DNA of 64,000 bases from Ptiloglossa arizonensis. Taxonomy: Eukaryota; Arthropoda; Insecta; Hymenoptera; Colletidae. The translations under genes and the position numbers were made by a program. The first letter of the stretch is position 1; each line of letters starts with the position of its first letter. Of this stretch, positions 11,601 to 24,200 are shown piece after piece. The stretch spans positions 1-64,000 of the forward strand of contig NW_027478864.1 in assembly GCF_051014685.1 (NCBI RefSeq), in the 5' to 3' direction. The notes under the pieces were generated by a model. That model did not search any database. It was not told where the DNA came from and was given only the letters and a program-made list of their open reading frames with translations.

Positions 11601-12590
11601 CTAGTTATGCTTGTCGAGCATCAGAACTGCGAAAACTTTGAGTTTCTCAAGCGTTTCATACCTCCAAACTGCCATATCTCGCGAACGGATCGACCAATCC
11701 GCAAAATTTCTGTTGCATCTGAAAGTAGAAACTCGCCCGATTACAACGGTATGCGTACCTTTCCCCTAGGCCGTTGTAGTTATTCGTTTCGAGCATGAGA
11801 ACTGCGAAAATTTTGGGTTTCTCAAGCGTTGCTTACATCCAAACTGCCATATCTCGCGAACGGATTGTCCAATCCGCAAAATTTCTGTTGCATCTGAAAG
11901 TAGAAACTCGCCCGATTACAACGGTATGCGTACTTTTCCCCTAGGCCGTTCTAGTTATTCGTTTCGAGCATCAGAACTGTGAAAATTTTGAGTTTCTCAA
12001 GCGTTTCTTACATACAAACGCCCATATCTAGCGAACGGATTGACCAATCCGCAAAATTTCTGTTGCATCTGAAAGTAGAAACTCGCCCGATTACAACGGT
12101 ATGCGTACTTTTCCCCTAGGCCGTTCTAGTTATTCGTTTCGAGCATCAGAACTGCGAAAATTTTGAGTTTCTCAAGCGTTTCTTACCTCCAAACTGCCAT
12201 ATCTCGCGAACGGATTGACCAATCCGCAAAATTTCGGTTGCATCTGAAAGTAGAAACTCGCCCGATTACAACGGTATGCGTACTTTTCCACTAGGCCGTT
12301 CTAGTTAATCGTTTCGAGCATCAGAACTGCGAAAATTTTGAGTTTCTCAAGCGTTTCTTACTTCCAACCTGCCATATCTCGCGAACGGATTGACCAATCC
12401 GCAAAATTTCTGATGCATCTGAAAGTAGAAACTCGGCCGATTGCAACGGTATGCGTAGTTTTCCCCTAGGCCGCTCTAGTTATTCGTTTCGAGCATCAGA
12501 ACTGCGAAAATTTTGTGTTTCTCAAGTGTTTCATACTTCCAAACTGCCATATCTCGCGAACGGATTGACCAATCCGCAAAATTTCTGTTG

Positions 12591-12765
12591 CATCAGAAAG
12601 TAGAAACTAGCCCCATTACAACGGTATGAGTAGTTTTCCCCTAGACCGTTCTAGTTATTCGTTTCGAGTATCAGAACTGCGAAAATTTTGAGTTTCTCAA
12701 GCGTTTCTTACCTCCATACTGCCATATCTCGCGAACGGATCGACCAATCCGAAAAGTTTCTGTTG
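12591..12765. repeat. Representative family G monomer
   Basis: Defined by CATCAGAAAG at the start, ACTAGCCCCATTAC at 17-30, ATGAGTAG at 36-43 and GAGTATCAG at 75-83. I found it at 12591, 18366, 21341, 25892, 26592, 27642, 28342, 32193, 35868, 37268 and 38493, each time directly after a D unit, and nowhere right of 38.7 kb. Confidence 0.85.
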
Positions 12766-13410
12766 CATCTGAAAGTAGAAACTCGCCCGATTACAACGGT
12801 ATGCGTACTTTTCCCCTAGGCCGTTCTAGTTATTCGTTTCGAGCATGAGAACTGCGAAAATTTTGGGTTTCTCAAGCGTTGCTTACCTCCAAACTGCCAT
12901 ATCTCGCGAACGGATTGTCCAATCCGCAAAATTTCTGTTGCATCTGAAAGTAGAAACTCGCCCGATTACAACGGTATGCGTACTTTTCCCCTAGGCCGTT
13001 CTATTTATTCGTTTCGAGAATCAGAACTGCGAAAATGTTGAGTTTCTCAAGCGTTTCTTACCTCCATACTGCCATATCTCGCGAACGGATCGACCAATCC
13101 GAAAAGTTTCTGTTGCATCTGAAAGTAGAAACTCGCCCGATTACAACGGTATGCGTACTTTTCCCCTAGGCCGTTCTAGTTATTCGTTTCGAGCATGAGA
13201 ACTGCGAAAATTTTGGGTTTCTCAAGCGTTGCTTACCTCCAAACTGCCATATCTCGCGAACGGATTGTCCAATCCGCAAAATTTCTGTTGCATCTGAAAG
13301 TAGAAACTCGCCCGATTACAACGGTATGCGTACTTTTCCCCTAGGCCGTTCTATTTATTCGTTTCGAGAATCAGAACTGCGAAAATGTTGAGTTTCTCAA
13401 GCGTTTCTTA
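12703..13410. repeat. Local tandem duplication of a dimer (2 x 350 bp)
   Basis: 12703-13060 and 13053-13410 repeat the same two monomers, with the marks CCATACTGCC, GAAAAGTTTC, GAGCATGAG, TTTTGGGTTT and CTATTTATTC. The duplication ends where the second copy has CCCACAAACT instead of CCTCCATACT. Block B has this dimer only once (18.5-18.84 kb), so the second unit looks like a recent gain by unequal exchange. Confidence 0.85.
12941..13115. repeat. Representative family F monomer
   Basis: Defined by CTATTTATTC at 61-70, CGAGAATCAG at 74-83 and GAAAATGTTGAG at 91-102, often with CCCACAAACT at 121-130. CTATTTATTC units lie at 13-14, 18.8, 21.75 and 28.75 kb. From 32.7 to 39 kb the form reverts to CTAGTTATTC but keeps CGAGAATCAG. 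Confidence 0.8.
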
Positions 13411-14750
13411 CCCACAAACTGCCATATCTCGCGAACGGATTGACCAATCCGCAAAATTTCTGTTGCATCTGAAAGTAGAAACACGCCCGATTACAACGGT
13501 ATGCGTACCTTTCCCCTAGGCCGTTGTAGTTATTCGTTTCGAGCATGAGAACTGCGAAAATTTTGGGTTTCTCAAGCGTTGCTTACATCCAAACTGCCAT
13601 ATCTCGCGAACGGATTGTCCAATCCGCAAAATTACTGTTGCATCTGAAAGTAGAAACTCGCCCGATTACAACGGTATGCGTACTTTTCCCCTAGGCCGTT
13701 CTAGTTATTCGTTTCGAGCATCAGAACTGTGAAAATTTTGAGTTTCTCAAGCGTTTCTTACATACAAACGCCCATATCTCGCGAACGGATTGACCAATCC
13801 GCAAAATTTCTGTTGCATCTGAAAGTAGAAACTCGCCCGATTACAACGGTATGCGTACTTTTCCCCTAGGCCGTTCTAGTTATTCGTTTCGAGCATCAGA
13901 ACTGCGAAAATTTTGAGTTTCTCAAGCGTTTCTTACCTCCAAACTGCCATATCTCGCGAACGGATTGACCAATCCGCAAAATTTCTGTTGCATCTGAAAG
14001 TAGAAACTCGCCCGATTACAACGGTATGCGTACTTTTCCACTAGGCCGTTCTATTTATTCGTTTCGAGAATCAGAACTGCGAAAATGTTGAGTTTCTCAA
14101 GCGTTTCTTACCCACAAACTGCCATATCTCGCGAACGGATTGACCAATCCGCAAAATTTCTGTTGCATCTGAAAGTAGAAACACGCCCGATTACAACGGT
14201 ATGCGTACCTTTCCCCTAGGCCGTTGTAGTTATTCGTTTCGAGCATGAGAACTGCGAAAATTTTGGGTTTCTCAAGCGTTGCTTACATCCAAACTGCCAT
14301 ATCTCGCGAACGGATTGTCCAATCCGCAAAATTACTGTTGCATCTGAAAGTAGAAACTCGCCCGATTACAACGGTATGCGTACTTTTCCCCTAGGCCGTT
14401 CTAGTTATTCGTTTCGAGCATCAGAACTGTGAAAATTTTGAGTTTCTCAAGCGTTTCTTACATACAAACGACCATATCTCGCGAACGGATTGACCAATCC
14501 GCAAAATTTCTGTTGCATCTGAAAGTAGAAACTCGCCCGATTACAACGGTATGCGTACTTTTCCCCTAGGCCGTTCTAGTTATTCGTTTCGAGCATCAGA
14601 ACTGCGAAAATTTTGAGTTTCTCAAGCGTTTCTTACCTCCAAACTGCCATATCTCGCGAACGGATTGACCAATCCGCAAAATTTCTGTTGCATCTGAAAG
14701 TAGAAACTCGCCCGATTACAACGGTATGCGTACTTTTCCACTAGGCCGTT
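13341..14750. repeat. Local tandem duplication of a tetramer (2 x 700 bp)
   Basis: 13341-14050 and 14041-14750 carry the same four monomers in order: F (CTATTTATTC with CCCACAAACT), E with AATTACTGTTG, GTGAAAATTTT with CATACAAACG, and an A-type monomer. The copies differ by CGCCCAT versus CGACCAT near 14469. The corresponding part of block B (18.77-19.48 kb) has the tetramer once. Confidence 0.85.
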
Positions 14751-14822
14751 CTAGTTAATCGTTTCGAGCATCAGAACTGCGAAAATTTTGAGTTTCTCAA
14801 GCGTTTCTTACTTCCAACCTGC

Positions 14823-17800
14823 CATATCTCGCGAACGGATTGACCAATCCGCAAAATTTCTGTTGCATCTGAAAGTAGAAACTCGCCCGATTACAACGGT
14901 ATGCGTACTTTTCCCCTAGACCGTTCTAGTTATGCTTGTCGAGCATCAGAACTGCGAAAACTTTGAGTTTCTCAAGCGTTTCATACCTCCAAACTGCCAT
15001 ATCTCGCGAACGGATCGACCAATCCGCAAAATTTCTGTTGCATCTGAAAGTAGAAACTCGCCCGATTACAACGGTATGCGTACCTTTCCCCTAGGCCGTT
15101 GTAGTTATTCGTTTCGAGCATGAGAACTGCGAAAATTTTGGGTTTCTCAAGCGTTGCTTACATCCAAACTGCCATATCTCGCGAACGGAATGTCCAATCC
15201 GCAAAATTTCTGTTGCATCTGAAAGTAGAAACTCGCCCGATTACAACGGTATGCGTACTTTTCCCCTAGGCCGTTCTAGTTATTCGTTTCGAGCATCAGA
15301 ACTGTGAAAATTTTGAGTTTCTCAAGCGTTTCTTACCTCCAAACTGCCATATCTCGCGAACGGATTGACCAATCCGCAAAATTTCTGTTGCATCTGAAAG
15401 TAGAAACTCGCCCGATTACAACGGTATGCGTACTTTTCCCCTAGACCGTTCTAGTTATGCTTGTCGAGCATCAGAACTGGGAAAATTTTGAGTTTCTCAA
15501 GCGTTTCTTACCTCCGAACTGCCATATCTCGCGAACGGATTGACTAAGCCGCAAAATTTCTGTTGCATCTGAAACTAGAAACTCACCCGATTACAACGGT
15601 ATGCGTACTTTTCCCCTAGGCCGTTCTAGTTATTCGTTTCGAGCATCAGAACTGCGAAAATGTTGAGTTTCTCAAGCGTTTCTTACTTACAAACTGCCAT
15701 ATCTCGCGAACGGATTGACCAATCCGCAAAATTTCTGTGGCATCTGAAAGTAGAAACTCGCCCGATTACAACGGTATGCGTACTTTTCCCCTAGACCGTT
15801 CTAGTTATGCTTGTCGAGCATCAGAACTGCGAAAATTTTGAGTTTCTCAAGCGTTTCTTACCTCCAAACTGCCATATCTCGCGAACGGATTGACTAATCC
15901 GCAAAATTTCTGTTGCATCTGAAAGTAGAAACTCGCCCGATTACAACGGCATGCGTACTTTTCCCCTAGGCCGTTCTAGTTATTCGTTTCGAGCATCAGA
16001 ACTTCGAAAATTTTGAGTTTCTCAAGCGTTTCTTACCTCCAAACTGCCATATCTCGCGAACGGATTGACCAATCCGCAAAATTTCTGTTGCATCTGAAAG
16101 TAGAAACTCGCCCGATTACAACGGTATGCGTACTTTTCCCCTAGACCGTTCTAGTTATGCTTGTCGAGCATCAGAACTGCGAAAATTTTGAGTTTCTCAA
16201 GCGTTTCTTACCTCCATACTGCCATATCTCGCGAACGGATTGACTAAGCCGCAAAATTTCTGTTGCATCTGAAAGTAGAAACTCGCCCGATTACAACGGT
16301 GTGCGTACTTTTCCCCTAGGCCGTTCTAGTTATTCGTTTCGAGCATCAGAACTGCGAAAATTTTGAGTTTCTCAAGCGTTTCTTACCTCCAAACTGCCAT
16401 ATCTCGCGAATGGACTGACCAATCCGCAAAATTTCTGATGCATCTGAAAGTAGAAACTCGCCCGATTACAACGGTATGCGTACTTTTCCCCTAGGCCGCT
16501 CTAGTTATTCGTTTCGAGCATCAGAACTTCGAAAATTTTGAGTTTCTCAAGCGTTTCTTACCTCCAAACTGCCATATCTCGCGAACGGACTGACCAATCC
16601 GCAAAATTTCTGTTGCATCTGAAAGTAGAAACTCGCCCGATTACAACGGTATGCGTACTTTTCCCCTAGACCGTTCTAGTTATGCTTGTCGAGCATCAGA
16701 ACTGCGAAAATTTTGAGTTTCTCAAGCGTTTCTTACCTCCATACTGCCATATCTCGCGAACGGATTGACTAAGCCGCAAAATTTCTGTTGCATCTGAAAG
16801 TAGAAACTCGCCCGATTACAACGGTGTGCGTACTTTTCCCCTAGGCCGTTCTAGTTATTCGTTTCGAGCATCAGAACTGCGAAAATTTTGAGTTTCTCAA
16901 GCGTTTCTTACCTCCAAACTGCCATATCTCGCGAATGGACTGACCAATCCGCAAAATTTCTGATGCATCTGAAAGTAGAAACTCGCCCGATTACAACGGT
17001 ATGCGTACTTTTCCCCTAGACCGTTCTAGTTATGCTTGTCGAGCATCAGAACTGCGAAAATTTTGAGTTTCTCAAGCGTTTCTTACCTCCAAACTGCCAT
17101 ATCTCGCGAACGGATTGACTAATCCGCAAAATTTCTGTTGCATCTGAAAGTAGAAACTCGCCCGATTACAACGGTATGCGTACTTTTCCCCTAGGCCGTT
17201 CTAGTTATTCGTTTCGAGCATCAGAACTGCGAAAATTTTGAGTTTCTCAAGCGTTTCCTACCTCCAAACTGCCATATCTCGCGAACGGATTGACCAATCC
17301 GCAAAATTTCTGTTGCATCTGAAAGTAGAAACTCGCCCGATTACAACGGTATGCGTACTTTTCCCCTAGACCGTTCTAGTTATGCTTGTCGAGCATCAGA
17401 ACTGCGAAAACTTTGAGTTTCTCAAGCGTTTCATACCTCCAAACTGCCATATCTCGCGAACGGATCGACCAATCCGCAAAATTTCTGTTGCATCTGAAAG
17501 TAGAAACTCGCCCGATTACAACGGTATGCGTACCTTTCCCCTAGGCCGTTGTAGTTATTCGTTTCGAGCATGAGAACTGCGAAAATTTTGGGTTTCTCAA
17601 GCGTTGCTTACATCCAAACTGCCATATCTCGCGAACGGATTGTCCAATCCGCAAAATTTCTGTTGCATCTGAAAGTAGAAACTCGCCCGATTACAACGGT
17701 ATGCGTACTTTTCCCCTAGGCCGTTCTAGTTATTCGTTTCGAGCATCAGAACTGTGAAAATTTTGAGTTTCTCAAGCGTTTCTTACATACAAACGCCCAT

Positions 17801-19547
17801 ATCTCGCGAACGGATTGACCAATCCGCAAAATTTCTGTTGCATCTGAAAGTAGAAACTCGCCCGATTACAACGGTATGCGTACTTTTCCCCTAGGCCGTT
17901 CTAGTTATTCGTTTCGAGCATCAGAACTGCGAAAATTTTGAGTTTCTCAAGCGTTTCTTACCTCCAAACTGCCATATCTCGCGAACGGATTGACCAATCC
18001 GCAAAATTTCGGTTGCATCTGAAAGTAGAAACTCGCCCGATTACAACGGTATGCGTACTTTTCCACTAGGCCGTTCTAGTTAATCGTTTCGAGCATCAGA
18101 ACTGCGAAAATTTTGAGTTTCTCAAGCGTTTCTTACTTCCAACCTGCCATATCTCGCGAACGGATTGACCAATCCGCAAAATTTCTGATGCATCTGAAAG
18201 TAGAAACTCGGCCGATTGCAACGGTATGCGTAGTTTTCCCCTAGGCCGCTCTAGTTATTCGTTTCGAGCATCAGAACTGCGAAAATTTTGTGTTTCTCAA
18301 GTGTTTCATACTTCCAAACTGCCATATCTCGCGAACGGATTGACCAATCCGCAAAATTTCTGTTGCATCAGAAAGTAGAAACTAGCCCCATTACAACGGT
18401 ATGAGTAGTTTTCCCCTAGACCGTTCTAGTTATTCGTTTCGAGTATCAGAACTGCGAAAATTTTGAGTTTCTCAAGCGTTTCTTACCTCCATACTGCCAT
18501 ATCTCGCGAACGGATCGACCAATCCGAAAAGTTTCTGTTGCATCTGAAAGTAGAAACTCGCCCGATTACAACGGTATGCGTACTTTTCCCCTAGGCCGTT
18601 CTAGTTATTCGTTTCGAGCATGAGAACTGCGAAAATTTTGGGTTTCTCAAGCGTTGCTTACCTCCAAACTGCCATATCTCGCGAACGGATTGTCCAATCC
18701 GCAAAATTTCTGTTGCATCTGAAAGTAGAAACTCGCCCGATTACAACGGTATGCGTACTTTTCCCCTAGGCCGTTCTATTTATTCGTTTCGAGAATCAGA
18801 ACTGCGAAAATGTTGAGTTTCTCAAGCGTTTCTTACCCACAAACTGCCATATCTCGCGAACGGATTGACCAATCCGCAAAATTTCTGTTGCATCTGAAAG
18901 TAGAAACACGCCCGATTACAACGGTATGCGTACCTTTCCCCTAGGCCGTTGTAGTTATTCGTTTCGAGCATGAGAACTGCGAAAATTTTGGGTTTCTCAA
19001 GCGTTGCTTACATCCAAACTGCCATATCTCGCGAACGGATTGTCCAATCCGCAAAATTACTGTTGCATCTGAAAGTAGAAACTCGCCCGATTACAACGGT
19101 ATGCGTACTTTTCCCCTAGGCCGTTCTAGTTATTCGTTTCGAGCATCAGAACTGTGAAAATTTTGAGTTTCTCAAGCGTTTCTTACATACAAACGCCCAT
19201 ATCTCGCGAACGGATTGACCAATCCGCAAAATTTCTGTTGCATCTGAAAGTAGAAACTCGCCCGATTACAACGGTATGCGTACTTTTCCCCTAGGCCGTT
19301 CTAGTTATTCGTTTCGAGCATCAGAACTGCGAAAATTTTGAGTTTCTCAAGCGTTTCTTACCTCCAAACTGCCATATCTCGCGAACGGATTGACCAATCC
19401 GCAAAATTTCTGTTGCATCTGAAAGTAGAAACTCGCCCGATTACAACGGTATGCGTACTTTTCCACTAGGCCGTTCTAGTTAATCGTTTCGAGCATCAGA
19501 ACTGCGAAAATTTTGAGTTTCTCAAGCGTTTCTTACTTCCAACCTGC
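14823..19547. repeat. Higher-order block B, about 27 monomers, tandem to block A
   Basis: Second copy of the block that starts at 9573. It follows the same order of variants: AAAACTTTGAG mark at 14948, GGAATGTCC, ACTGGG, H monomer at 15566, GGCATGCG, CCATACTGCC, GTGTGCG, GAATGGACTG, B, E, C, D, G and F. It differs from block A by a tandem trimer (about 16070-16490 repeated at 16595-17015) that block A has once, and by lacking block A's extra dimer and tetramer: 30 + 3 - 2 - 4 = 27 monomers. A third copy begins at 19548 but breaks off near 19913. Confidence 0.85.
16070..17015. repeat. Local tandem duplication of a trimer (2 x 525 bp)
   Basis: The run B with CCATACTGCC and GACTAAGCCG, then GTGTGCG with GAATGGACTG, then a CTGATGC-linked monomer occurs twice at a 525-bp offset (CCATACTGCC at 16213 and 16738). 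Block A has only one copy at 10.96 kb. A similar double copy is present at 4.66-5.40 kb, so the doubling may be older than block A's single state. In that case block A would have lost a unit. Confidence 0.8.
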
Positions 19548-21207
19548 CATATCTCGCGAACGGATTGACCACTCCGCAAAATTTCTGTTGCATCTGAAAG
19601 TAGAAACTCGCCCGATTACAACGGTATGCGTACTTTTCCCCTAGACCGTTCTAGTTATGCTTGTCGAGCATCAGAACTGCGAAAACTTTGAGTTTCTCAA
19701 GCGTTTCATACCTCCAAACTGCCATATCTCGCGAACGGATCGACCAATCCGCAAAATTTCTGTTGCATCTGAAAGTAGAAACTCGCCCGATTACAACGGT
19801 ATGCGTACCTTTCCCCTAGGCCGTTGTAGTTATTCGTTTCGAGCATGAGAACTGCGAAAATTTTGGGTTTCTCAAGCGTTGCTTACATCCAAACTGCCAT
19901 ATCTCGCGAACGGATTGACTAATCCGCAAAATTTCTGTTGCATCTGAAAGTAGAAACTCGCCCGATTACAACGGTATGCGTACTTTTCCCCTAGACCGTT
20001 CTAGTTATGCTTGTCGAGCATCAGAACTGCGAAAATTTTGAGTTTCTCAAGCGTTTCTTACCTCCAAACTGCCATATCTCGCGAACGGATCGACCAATCC
20101 GCAAAATTTCTGTTGCATCTGAAAGTAGAATCTCGCCCGATTACAACGGTATGCGTACTTTTCCCCTAGGCCGTTGTAGTTAATCGTTTCGAGCATGAGA
20201 ACTGCGAAAATTTTGGGTTTCTCAAGCGTTGCTTACCTCCAAACTGCCATATCTCGCGAACGGATTGTCCAATCCGCAAAATTTCTGTTGCATCTGAAAG
20301 TAGAAACTCGCCCGATTACAACGGTATGCGTACTTTTCCACTAGGCCGTTCTAGTTAATCGTTTCGAGCATCAGAACTGCGAAAATTTTGAGTTTCTCAA
20401 GCGTTTCTTACTTCCAACCTGCCGTATCTCGCGAACGGACTGACCAATCCGCAAAATTTCTGATGCATCTGAAAGTAGAAACTCGCCCGATTGCAACGGT
20501 ATGCGTACCTTTCCCCTAGGCCGTTGTAGTTATTCGTTTCGAGCATGAGAACTGCGAAAATTTTGGGTTTCTCAAGCGTTGCTTACATCCAAACTGCCAT
20601 ATCTCGCGAACGGATTGTCCAATCCGCAAAATTTCTGTTGCATCTGAAAGTAGAAACTCGCCCGATTACAACAGTATGCGTACTTTTCCCCTAGGCCGTT
20701 CTAGTTATTCGTTTCGAGCATCAGAACTGTGAAAATTTTGAGTTTCTCAAGCGTTTCTTACATACAAACGCCCATATCTCGCGAACGGATTGACCAATCC
20801 GCAAAATTTCTGTTGCATCTGAAAGTAGAAACTCGCCCGATTACAACGGCATGCGTACTTTTCCCCTAGGCCGTTCTAGTTATTCGTTTCGAGCATCAGA
20901 ACTGCGAAAATTTTGAGTTTCTCAAGCGTTTCTTACCTCCAAACTGCCATATCTCGCGAACGGATTGACCAATCCGCAAAATTTCTGTTGCATCTGAAAG
21001 TAGAAACTCGCCCGATTACAACGGTATGCGTACTTTTCCACTAGGCCGTTCTAGTTAATCGTTTCGAGCATCAGAGCTGCGAAAATTTTGAGTTTCTCAA
21101 GCGTTTCTTACTTCCAACCTGCCATACCTCGCGAACGGATTGACCAATCCGCAAAATTTCTGATGCATCTGAAAGTAGAAACTCGCCCGATTGCAACGGT
21201 ATGCGTA
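19548..21207. repeat. Start of a third higher-order copy and transition zone
   Basis: 19548-19913 repeats the start of blocks A and B, then diverges where they have GGAATGTCC and this copy has GGATTGACT. The 19.55-20.46 kb stretch reappears at about 23.58-24.49 kb (offset 4026), including the rare GCCGTATCTC with GGACTGACC. From about 20500 the sequence follows 17.52-19.9 kb at an offset of 2975 bp (17 monomers). All units remain 175 bp. Nothing but satellite is visible. Confidence 0.8.
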
Positions 21208-24200
21208 CTTTTCCCCTAGGCCGCTCTAGTTATTCGTTTCGAGCATCAGAACTGCGAAAATTTTGTGTTTCTCAAGTGTTTCATACTTCCAAACTGCCAT
21301 ATCTCGCGAACGGATTGACCAATCCGCAAAATTTCTGTTGCATCAGAAAGTAGAAACTAGCCCCATTACAACGGTATGAGTAGTTTTCCCCTAGACCGTT
21401 CTAGTTATTCGTTTCGAGTATCAGAACTGCGAAAATTTGCAGTTTCTCAAGCGTTTCTTACACCAAAACTGCCATATCTCGCGAACGGATCGACCAATCC
21501 GAAAAGTTTCTGTTGCATCTGAAAGTAGAAACTCGCCCGATTACAACGGTATGCGTACTTTTCCCCTAGGCCGTTCTAGTTATTCGTTTCGAGCATGAGA
21601 ACTGCGAAAATTTTGGGTTTCTCAAGCGTTGCTTACCTCCAAACTGCCATATCTCGCGAACGGATTGTCCAATCCGCAAAATTTCTGTTGCATCTGAAAG
21701 TAGAAACTCGCCCGATTACAACGGTATGCGTACTTTTCCCCTAGGCCGTTCTATTTATTCGTTTCGAGAATCAGAACTGCGAAAATGTTGAGTTTCTCAA
21801 GCGTTTCTTACCCACAAACTGCCATATCTCGCGAACGGATTGACCAATCCGCAAAATTTCTGTTGCATCTGAAAGTAGAAACACGCCCGATTACAACGGT
21901 ATGCGTACCTTTCCCCTAGGCCGTTGTAGTTATTCGTTTCGAGCATGAGAACTGCGAAAATTTTGGGTTTCTCAAGCGTTGCTTACATCCAAACTGCCAT
22001 ATCTCGCGAACGGATTGTCCAATCCGCAAAATTACTGTTGCATCTGAAAGTAGAAACTCGCCCGATTACAACAGTATGCGTACTTTTCCCCTAGGCCGTT
22101 CTAGTTATTCGTTTCGAGCATCAGAACTGTGAAAATTTTGAGTTTCTCAAGCGTTTCTTACATACAAACGCCCATATCTCGCGAACGGATTGACCAATCC
22201 GCAAAATTTCTGTTGCATCTGAAAGTAGAAACTCGCCCGATTACAACGGTATGCGTACTTTTCCCCTAGGCCGTTCTAGTTATTCGTTTCGAGCATCAGA
22301 ACTTGCGAAAATTTTGAGTTTCTCAAGCGTTTCTTACCTCCAAACTGCCATATCTCGCGAACGGATTGACCAATCCGCAAAATTTCTGTTGCATCTGAAA
22401 GTAGAAACTCGCCCGATTACAACGGTATGCGTACTTTTCCACTAGGCCGTTCTAGTTAATCGTTTCGAGCATCAGAACTGCGAAAATTTTGAGTTTCTCA
22501 AGCGTTTCTTACTTCCAACCTGCCATATCTCGCGAACGGATTGACCAATCCGCAAAATTTCTGTTGCATCTGAAAGTAGAAACTCGCCCGATTACAACGG
22601 TATGCGTACTTTTCCCCTAGACCGTTCTAGTTATGCTTGTCGAGCATCAGAACTGCGAAAACTTTGAGTTTCTCAAGCGTTTCATACCTCCAAACTGCCA
22701 TATCTCGCGAACGGATCGACCAATCCGCAAAATTTCTGTTGCATCTGAAAGTAGAAACTCGCCCGATTACAACGGTATGCGTACCTTTCCCCTAGGCCGT
22801 TGTAGTTATTCGTTTCGAGCATGAGAACTGCGAAAATTTTGGGTTTCTCAAGCGTTGCTTACATCCAAACTGCCATATCTCGCGAACGGATTGACCAATC
22901 CGCAAAATTTCTGTTGCATGTGAAAGTAGAAACTCGCCCGATTACAACGGTATGCGTACTTTTCCCCTAGACCGTTCTAGTTATGCTTGTCGAGCATCAG
23001 AACTGCGAAAATTTTGAGTTTCTCAAGCGTTTCTTACCTCCAAACTGCCATATCTCGCGAACGGATCGACCAATCCGCAAAATTTCTGTTGCATCTGAAA
23101 GTAGAAACTCGCCCGATTACAACGGTATGCGTACTTTTCCCCTAGGCCGTTGTAGTTAATCGTTTCGAGCATGAGAACTGCGAAAATTTTGGGTTTCTCA
23201 AGCGTTGCTTACCTCCAAACTGCCATATCTCGCGAACGGATCGACCAATCCGCAAAATTTCTGTTGCATCTGAAAGTAGAAACTCGCCCGATTACAACGG
23301 TATGCGTACCTTTCCCCTAGGCCGTTCTAGTTATTCGTTTCGAGCATCAGAACTGCGAAAATTTTGAGTTTCTCAAGCGTTTCTTACCTCCAAACTGCCA
23401 TATCTCGCGAACGGATTGACCAATCCGCAAAATTTCTGTTGCATCTGAAAGTAGAAACTCGCCCGATTACAACGGTATGCGTACTTTTCCACTAGGCCGT
23501 TCTAGTTAATCGTTTCGAGCATCAGAACTGCGAAAATTTTGAGTTTCTCAAGCGTTTCTTACTTCCAACCTGCCATATCTCGCGAACGGATTGACCAATC
23601 CGCAAAATTTCTGTTGCATCTGAAAGTAGAAACTCGCCCGATTACAACGGTATGCGTACTTTTCCCCTAGACCGTTCTAGTTATGCTTGTCGAGCATCAG
23701 AACTGCGAAAACTTTGAGTTTCTCAAGCGTTTCATACCTCCAAACTGCCATATCTCGCGAACGGATCGACCAATCCGCAAAATTTCTGTTGCATCTGAAA
23801 GTAGAAACTCGCCCGATTACAACGGTATGCGTACCTTTCCCCTAGGCCGTTGTAGTTATTCGTTTCGAGCATGAGAACTGCGAAAATTTTGGGTTTCTCA
23901 AGCGTTGCTTACATCCAAACTGCCATATCTCGCGAACGGATTGACCAATCCGCAAAATTTCTGTTGCATCTGAAAGTAGAAACTCGCCCGATTACAACGG
24001 TATGCGTACTTTTCCCCTAGACCGTTCTAGTTATGCTTGTCGAGCATCAGAACTGCGAAAATTTTGAGTTTCTCAAGCGTTTCTTACCTCCAAACTGCCA
24101 TATCTCGCGAACGGATCGACCAATCCGCAAAATTTCTGTTGCATCTGAAAGTAGAAACTCGCCCGATTACAACGGTATGCGTACTTTTCCCCTAGGCCGT

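Larger units (their letters stand above)
9573..14822. repeat. Higher-order block A, about 30 monomers
   Basis: First copy of a long tandem higher-order repeat. It aligns with 14823-19547 at an offset of 5250 bp up to about 11245, 5775 bp from there to about 13060, 5425 bp to about 14050, and 4725 bp afterwards. Every change in offset is a whole number of monomers, caused by local tandem gains. Block A contains a duplicated dimer (12703-13060 repeated at 13053-13410) and a duplicated tetramer (13341-14050 repeated at 14041-14750) that are single in block B. Boundaries are uncertain by tens of bases because they fall in conserved sequence. Confidence 0.85.
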
